This document shows positions 30,736 through 35,074 of a stretch of DNA of 35,074 bases, one piece after another. The notes beneath the pieces were generated by a model. It was not told the DNA's origin and searched no databases. It was given only the letters and a program-made list of their open reading frames with translations. Numbering within the stretch: the stretch's first letter is position 1; each line of letters opens with the position of its first letter. Source of the stretch: an uncultured Collinsella sp. GTDB lineage: Bacteria; Actinomycetota; Coriobacteriia; Coriobacteriales; Coriobacteriaceae. The translations under genes were made by a program, and so were the position numbers. Location: the NCBI GenBank assembly GCA_900541245.1, contig UQIS01000027.1:1-35074 (forward strand), in the 5' to 3' direction.

Positions 30736-32397
30736 TTAGTCCGTAGCGAGGTTCATGGGCGTCACCTGCAGACGGTCGACACCCTCGTGCTGGCCGATCG
30801 AAGCGCGCACGAACTCGCGGAACAGCGGCTGCGGGTTGGTCGGGCGGCTCTTGAACTCGGGATGAGCCTGGGTTGCCACATACCACGGATGCACGTCGCG
30901 CGGCAGCTCGACCATCTCGACCAGGCGCTCGTCGGGCGACAGACCCGAGATAACCAAACCGGCGTCCTCGAGCTGGTCACGGAAGGCGTTGTTGAACTCA
31001 AAGCGGTGACGGTGACGCTCGTAGACGAGCTCCTCGCCATATGCCTCGCGAGCAAGGGTATCGGCGGCGAGCTTGCACGGATAGGCGCCCAGGCGCATGG
31101 TGCCGCCCTTCTCGGTCACGTCCTCCTGCGAGCTCATCAGATCGATGACGCTAAACGGGCCGTCCGGATCGAACTCGGAGGAGCTGGCGCCGGCAAGGCC
31201 GACGACGTTGCGGGCGAACTCGCACACGGCCACCTGCATACCCAGGCAAATGCCCAGATACGGAATCTTGTGCTCACGGGCAAACTCGGCCGCGAGGATC
31301 TTGCCCTCCAGGGCGCGCTTGCCAAAGCCGCCGGGGACCAGGATGCCCGAGGCGTCGCCCAAAACCTCGGAGACATTCTGCTCGTCGAGGCTCTCGCCGT
31401 CGACCAGCTGGACGTCCACATGGCGATCGTAGAAGACGCCCGCATGGTGCAGGGCCTCGATAACCGACAGGTACGCATCGGGCAGCTGCGTGTACTTACC
31501 CACGACGGCGATCTTCACCTTGTCGGCGTGATGGTTGGCGTGATTCTGTTTGCGCAGGAACTCGTTCCACTCGCTCATGTCGCGCTCACGCGGATCCAGA
31601 CCCAGGCGTTCGCAAATGCGCAGGTCAAAGTCCTGCTCGGCAAGCAGCTGCGGAACATCGTAAATGCTCGCGCAGTCCTCGTTGGTAAAGACGCAATCGG
31701 TGTCGACGTCGCAGAAGCTTGCGATCTTTCCGCGGATAGCGTCATCGATATGGTGGTCGGAGCGCAGCACGATGATATCGGGCTGGATGCCAAAGCTGCG
31801 GAGCTCCTTGACGGAATGCTGCGTGGGCTTGGTCTTGACCTCGTGGGCGGCGGCGATATAGGGAACGAGCGACACGTGGATGTAGCAGACGTTCTCGGGG
31901 CCGGCCTCCTTGCGGTACTGGCGGATGGCCTCGACAAACGGCTGCGACTCGATGTCGCCGATCGTGCCGCCCAGCTCGGTGATGACTACATCGGAGCCGG
32001 TCTGCTCCTCGATGCGGCGGAACTTGTCCTTAATGGCATTGGTGACGTGAGGAATCACCTGCACGGTACCGCCCAAAAAGTCGCCGCGACGCTCGCGGGC
32101 GATCAAGCTCTTATAGATGGCGCCGGTCGTAAAGTTGGAATCGCGGGTCAGGTTCTCATCAATAAAGCGCTCGTAATGACCCAGGTCCAGGTCGGACTCG
32201 TAACCATCCTCGGTAACGAAGACCTCACCATGCTGGAAGGGGCTCATGGTACCGGGGTCGACGTTCAGATACGGATCGGCCTTCTGCATCGTTACTTTGT
32301 AGCCACGCGACTTGAGCAGACGGCCCAGCGAGGCCGCGGTGATACCCTTGCCCAAGGACGAAACCACGCCACCGGTTACGAACACATGCTTGGTCAT
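30736..32397 (-). CDS. pyrG: CTP synthase PyrG
   Basis: 553 aa, full length. Synthetase domain: VTGGVVSSLGKGITAASLGRLL (8-28, ATP loop), MQKADPYLNVDPGTMSPFQHGEVFV and ELGGTIGDIES (about 141-151). Class I glutamine amidotransferase domain from about 295: LVPGGFGKR, YLGICLGMQVA with nucleophile Cys384, and ATQAHPEFKSRP with His512 and Glu514. It converts UTP, ATP and glutamine to CTP. A promoter is visible at 32456-32484, and a stem-loop lies in the leader. It is followed by xerD with 2 nt between the stop and the GTG, so they are probably cotranscribed. Confidence 0.98.
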   Translation of the reverse strand: MTKHVFVTGGVVSSLGKGITAASLGRLLKSRGYKVTMQKADPYLNVDPGTMSPFQHGEVFVTEDGYESDLDLGHYERFIDENLTRDSNFTTGAIYKSLIARERRGDFLGGTVQVIPHVTNAIKDKFRRIEEQTGSDVVITELGGTIGDIESQPFVEAIRQYRKEAGPENVCYIHVSLVPYIAAAHEVKTKPTQHSVKELRSFGIQPDIIVLRSDHHIDDAIRGKIASFCDVDTDCVFTNEDCASIYDVPQLLAEQDFDLRICERLGLDPRERDMSEWNEFLRKQNHANHHADKVKIAVVGKYTQLPDAYLSVIEALHHAGVFYDRHVDVQLVDGESLDEQNVSEVLGDASGILVPGGFGKRALEGKILAAEFAREHKIPYLGICLGMQVAVCEFARNVVGLAGASSSEFDPDGPFSVIDLMSSQEDVTEKGGTMRLGAYPCKLAADTLAREAYGEELVYERHRHRFEFNNAFRDQLEDAGLVISGLSPDERLVEMVELPRDVHPWYVATQAHPEFKSRPTNPQPLFREFVRASIGQHEGVDRLQVTPMNLATD

Positions 32398-32415
32398 ATT
32401 GAGTTACCTGCGCTT

Positions 32416-32447
32416 CCCGTAGAAGTTGTTTATCCACATCTTACGGG
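32416..32447 (-). ncRNA. Stem-loop in the pyrG leader, with a DnaA-box sequence in its loop region
   Basis: CCCGTA (32416-32421) pairs with TACGGG (32442-32447). Further pairing inside (AAG with CTT, TGT with ACA) extends the stem. The central plus-strand bases TTATCCACA (32430-32438) equal the consensus DnaA box. There is no T run after it, so it is not a plain terminator. Confidence 0.4.
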
Positions 32448-32455
32448 TCTTCATT

Positions 32456-32484
32456 GTAATACTCGCGCCGCGGACCGTTCGCAA
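32456..32484 (-). promoter_or_regulatory. Candidate pyrG promoter
   Basis: Minus strand: TTGCGA (32479-32484), 17-bp spacer, TATTAC (32456-32461). It overlaps TACAAT at 32453-32458. The predicted leader is about 50 nt. Confidence 0.5.
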
Positions 32485-32521
32485 TTTTTCTCGCGTGCGA
32501 TTGCATTTCTCAATCTTGAAA

Positions 32522-32550
32522 CAAAACGCCGCCCGGTTTCCCAGGCGGCG
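32522..32550 (-). terminator. Terminator after the winged-helix gene
   Basis: CGCCGCC (32527-32533) pairs with GGCGGCG (32544-32550), with two more G-C pairs inside. On the minus strand TTTTGTTT follows. Confidence 0.8.
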
Positions 32551-32575
32551 TCGCTGTGGCAAGGGTTACATGCTG

Positions 32576-32914
32576 CTATCGATCAGCAACCTCGTCCTCA
32601 AGCATTTCTTGAACGAGCATGCCGGTACGGACGCCCTCAAGATACCACTCGCCACGTTCGGTGAGGCAAATGCCATTTGCAAGCTGACCGCCGTCGTCGC
32701 TATAACGCGAGACGACATCAATCATGCCTTCGGAATCCAAGCGATCGATTGCGGCGCGGACACGATACGGCGAAACCCCCACGCGCTCGGCAAGCGTTTT
32801 GCGCGAGAAACCATACGGCCCGCCATTGTCTTCGGTTTGCTGGTCGATCTCCATCAACACCAGCACCTCGACACGCTTCATATCGTTGACACTCGCACGA
32901 CCCTTGCCCGCCAT
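32576..32914 (-). CDS. Small winged-helix DNA-binding protein, likely transcriptional regulator
   Basis: 112 aa. MKRVEVLVLMEIDQQ begins a winged-helix fold. FSRKTLAERVGVSPYRVRAAIDRLDSEGMIDVVSRYSDDGGQLANGICLTERG gives helix 2, the recognition helix (VSPYRVRAAIDRL) and the wing. This is a MarR/PadR-like size and order, but I cannot place it in a named family. There is no ligand domain. The ATG has GAGGAGG 5 nt upstream. A longer frame from 32968 lacks a ribosome site. It is monocistronic between a TACAAT promoter box (33032-33037) and its own terminator. Its target is unknown. Confidence 0.75.
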   Translation of the reverse strand: MAGKGRASVNDMKRVEVLVLMEIDQQTEDNGGPYGFSRKTLAERVGVSPYRVRAAIDRLDSEGMIDVVSRYSDDGGQLANGICLTERGEWYLEGVRTGMLVQEMLEDEVADR

Positions 32915-33031
32915 AGCAGCCTCCTCAAACCGAGCACGAGCATCTAACGCGCCGTGCGCGACCGACACACCTCACGATGGCAGGTAATATCCATCATGCG
33001 GCATCCCGCTAAGGATGAAACAGTTACGGTT

Positions 33032-33037
33032 ATTGTA
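33032..33037 (-). promoter_or_regulatory. Candidate -10 box (TACAAT) for the winged-helix gene
   Basis: TATACAAT context on the minus strand, 118 nt before the start codon, no clear -35. The leader contains a small CATCC-CGCTAA-GGATG hairpin near 33002-33017. Confidence 0.35.
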
Positions 33038-33104
33038 TACCGCTCAAATTGTTTCTAGGCAGGTAAACAGCTATTTTTCGCCGAAATAGGCGCTTTATTG
33101 ATCA

Positions 33105-33136
33105 AAAAGCCGTACCGGGCGCTAACCCGATACGGC
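33105..33136 (-). terminator. Terminator after the DUF1846 gene
   Basis: GCCGTACCGGG (33109-33119) pairs with CCCGATACGGC (33126-33136) with one mismatch, followed on the minus strand by TTTTTGAT. Confidence 0.88.
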
Positions 33137-33170
33137 CAAAATGCAATGCAATTACCGCGGTGCTTCAAAC

Positions 33171-34652
33171 TTAGCGATGGAAGAAACCGCGGCGCTCAAA
33201 CTTGGGCTCGCAGCACACGTTGATACCCAGTTTGCGCAGTACCGTCTCGTCCGTCGGCGAGATGATCACGCTAAAGAAGGCATCGCAACCGCGCAGCTGC
33301 TCCAGGCCCGAAAGGACGCGAGCGGCCGTCTCACTCGTGGCCGAGGTGATCGACAGCGCCATAAGCGTCTCGTCGGTGTGGAGGCGCGGGTTTTTGCTTC
33401 CCAGGAAATGCGTCTTGAGCTTGCTGATGGGCTCGATCGCCTCATCGCTAATGACCTCGAGCTCAAGGTCGACGCCCGAGACATGCTTGAGGGCGTTCAT
33501 AATGAGCGAACTTGCGGCGCCCAGGCGCGTGGAGGTCTTACCGGTCACCACGGAGCCATCGGGCATGACCATGGCACCCACGGGACCACCCGTCAGCTGC
33601 TCCCTGGTGAGGGCCGCCGAGCGCGCCGGTGAGTAGTTCTTATCGATGCCGGCTTTCTTCATAATAATCTTGAGACGGTCGACTTGCTCATCGCCCACGC
33701 CGGTACGGCGCACATTTTCGACCGCGGTAAAGTAGCGGCGGACGATCTCCATCTTGGAAGCGTCGCGGCAGGCATCGTCATCGGTGATGGCAAAGCCGAC
33801 CATATTGACGCCCATGTCCGTAGGGCTCTGGTAGGGGCTCTTGCCCAAGATCTTTTCCATCAGGGCACGGACTACCGGGAAGGCCTCGACGTCGCGGTTG
33901 TAGTTGACCGTGGTCTTGTTGTAGGCCTCAAGGTGGAACGAATCGATGATATTGGCGTCGTCGAGGTCAGCCGTGGCGGCCTCGTAGGCAATATTGACCG
34001 GATGCGTCAGAGGAAGATTCCAGACCGGGAAGGTCTCGAACTTGGCATAGCCGGCGGCGGTACCGTGCTTATGCTCGTGATACAGCTGCGAGAGGCAAGT
34101 GGCGAGCTTGCCCGAGCCGGGGCCGGGTGCCGTCACGACAACGAGTGGACGCGTGGTCTCGACAAACTCGTTCTTGCCGTAGCCTTCGTCAGAAACGATC
34201 AGATCGACATCGTGCGGATACCCCTCGATGGGATAGTGCAGCTTGGCGGGAATGCCGAGCGCGTTCAGGCGATTGCGGAACACATCGGCGGCGGGCTGGC
34301 CGGCGTACTGGGTGATGACCACGGCCGCGACGGCAAAGCCGTTGCCGCGGAACAGGTCAACCAGGCGCAGCACATCCTCGTCATAGGTAATGCCAAGGTC
34401 ACCACGAGCCTTGTTTTTCTCGATGTGGTTCGCGTTGATCGCGATGATAACCTCGACATCGTCGGCGATGCTCTTGAGCATGCGGAACTTGCTGTCCGGT
34501 TCAAAACCCGGCAGCACGCGGCTCGCATGATAGTCATCGAACAGCTTACCGCCAAACTCCAAATAGAGCTTGCCACCAAACTGCGAGATGCGCTCCTTAA
34601 TGTGAGCAGCCTGCAGCTCGATATACTTCGCGTTGTCGAAACCCTGGCGCAT
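33171..34652 (-). CDS. DUF1846 (UPF0371) family protein
   Basis: 493 aa, the normal length of this family. It opens MRQGFDNAKYIELQAAHIKERISQFGGKLYLEFGGKLFDDYHASRVLPGFEPD, a hallmark of DUF1846. VVTAPGPGSGKLATCLSQLYHEH at about 172-194 is a conserved glycine-rich loop, and NIAYEAATADLDDANIIDSFHLEAYNKTTVNYNRD and ADDDACRDASK-like wording (TDDDACRDASKMEIVRRY) follow. It is a cytoplasmic protein with a Rossmann-like fold. The biochemical function is not established. GGGAG is 6 nt before the chosen ATG. A perfect TATAAT lies at 34692-34697, and a strong terminator follows the gene, so it is monocistronic. Confidence 0.93.
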   Translation of the reverse strand: MRQGFDNAKYIELQAAHIKERISQFGGKLYLEFGGKLFDDYHASRVLPGFEPDSKFRMLKSIADDVEVIIAINANHIEKNKARGDLGITYDEDVLRLVDLFRGNGFAVAAVVITQYAGQPAADVFRNRLNALGIPAKLHYPIEGYPHDVDLIVSDEGYGKNEFVETTRPLVVVTAPGPGSGKLATCLSQLYHEHKHGTAAGYAKFETFPVWNLPLTHPVNIAYEAATADLDDANIIDSFHLEAYNKTTVNYNRDVEAFPVVRALMEKILGKSPYQSPTDMGVNMVGFAITDDDACRDASKMEIVRRYFTAVENVRRTGVGDEQVDRLKIIMKKAGIDKNYSPARSAALTREQLTGGPVGAMVMPDGSVVTGKTSTRLGAASSLIMNALKHVSGVDLELEVISDEAIEPISKLKTHFLGSKNPRLHTDETLMALSITSATSETAARVLSGLEQLRGCDAFFSVIISPTDETVLRKLGINVCCEPKFERRGFFHR

Positions 34653-34691
34653 GTATGGCTCCCGTCCCGTTTCCAATTAATGTTCTAGGCG

Positions 34692-34697
34692 ATTATA
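34692..34697 (-). promoter_or_regulatory. -10 box (TATAAT) for the DUF1846 gene
   Basis: Perfect TATAAT on the minus strand, 39 nt before the start codon. No good -35 hexamer is seen 16-18 bp further up. Confidence 0.5.
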
Positions 34698-34811
34698 ACG
34701 GAGCCCGCCCTCCCCGATACCCAGACCATCAACAGGCACCAACCAAACACGCCCACCGCAACCACCGGGGACCCGGGGTAGATCATTTGGGACGGGAAAC
34801 AAGGCACTCAG

Positions 34812-34951
34812 CACCAACAATGAAAACGTCACAGGCAAAGCCAAAGCCAGCGAACGGGCACCAGAGCGAGCAAGCTACCCCCTGCACCAACAATGGCAGC
34901 GCCGCAGGTGGAGCAAAAGTCAGCGAAAGCCCGCCAGAGCGAGCAAGGTGA
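34812..34951. repeat. Imperfect tandem repeat, 73-bp period, in a gene-free region
   Basis: Two units start with CACCAACAATG at 34812 and 34885. Both contain CAG(C/T)CAGCGAA-type steps and end in CCAGAGCGAGCAAG. The period is not a multiple of three. The 422-bp stretch 34653-35074 otherwise holds the DUF1846 promoter, a GGGCAT-a-GGCC/GGCCATGCCC hairpin at 34964-34988 and no gene I can support. Confidence 0.6.
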
Positions 34952-35074
34952 CGTGAAAGAGGAGGGCATAGGCCTTTTGGCCATGCCCGACGATTGAGGC
35001 TTATAGGACAAAATGTGTGTCCCGATAGAACATCCGTTTCCATCCATTAATCCAGCCAGAACGGGTACGGGTCC

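Noticed and set aside
30733..30886. Longer N-terminal start for the tyrosine recombinase inside pyrG
   Set aside because: The extra residues are low-similarity Arg/Pro-rich shadow sequence of pyrG. The GTG right after the pyrG stop gives a normal-length protein.
34783..35047. Minus-strand ORFs of 72-86 aa at the right end
   Set aside because: No ribosome site, odd composition, and they lie across a tandem repeat whose period breaks the frame.

Overview
The window comes from a GC-rich Gram-positive chromosome, most likely an actinobacterium of the class Coriobacteriia (Collinsella or a close relative). The evidence is a division and cell-wall (dcw) cluster with no ftsA, a SepF/YggT/DivIVA block following ftsZ, and the overall protein style. 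The genus is inferred from gene content and was not tested against a database. I see no rRNA, tRNA, CRISPR array, insertion sequence or prophage.

Layout. Positions 1-2750 (minus strand) hold the start of an SGNH esterase, a PARG-like macrodomain protein, a Bax-inhibitor-1 membrane protein and a small unknown protein. Positions 2999-5550 (plus strand, the only plus-strand genes) hold a PiT phosphate transporter with its DUF47/PhoU-like partner, a long inverted repeat, and a nitroreductase. Everything from 5714 to 34652 is on the minus strand. In transcription order this runs: a DUF1846 protein (34652-33171), a winged-helix regulator, pyrG, a XerC/D recombinase, then the dcw cluster mraZ-rsmH-ftsL-PBP-murF-mraY-murD-ftsW-murG-murC-murB-ftsQ-ftsZ-pgeF, then pstS-pstC-pstA-pstB-phoU, then yggS-sepF-yggT-divIVA.

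How the genes work together. The Mur enzymes, MraY and MurG build lipid II. FtsW and the PBP polymerise and cross-link it at the septum. FtsZ, FtsQ, FtsL, SepF and DivIVA assemble and place the divisome. The Pst high-affinity phosphate importer and PhoU sit inside this cluster, between pgeF and yggS, and pgeF overlaps pstS by four bases. A second, low-affinity phosphate system (PiT plus DUF47) lies about 1 kb beyond divIVA on the other strand.

The most interesting signals are regulatory. The mraZ promoter region stacks a G-quadruplex-type run of TGGGG repeats, a duplicated GGGGAACC(G/A)CCCC element and a perfect 10-bp-arm palindrome. A MerR-type dyad lies in the 19-bp spacer of a candidate ftsZ promoter, and a close copy lies upstream of mraZ. 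yggT has no ATG/GTG/TTG start and is in frame behind sepF. The PARG-like protein has QEA where the family has QEE. The nitroreductase changes codon style midway behind a TTTGG-rich upstream region. No clearly new defence or mobile system was found.
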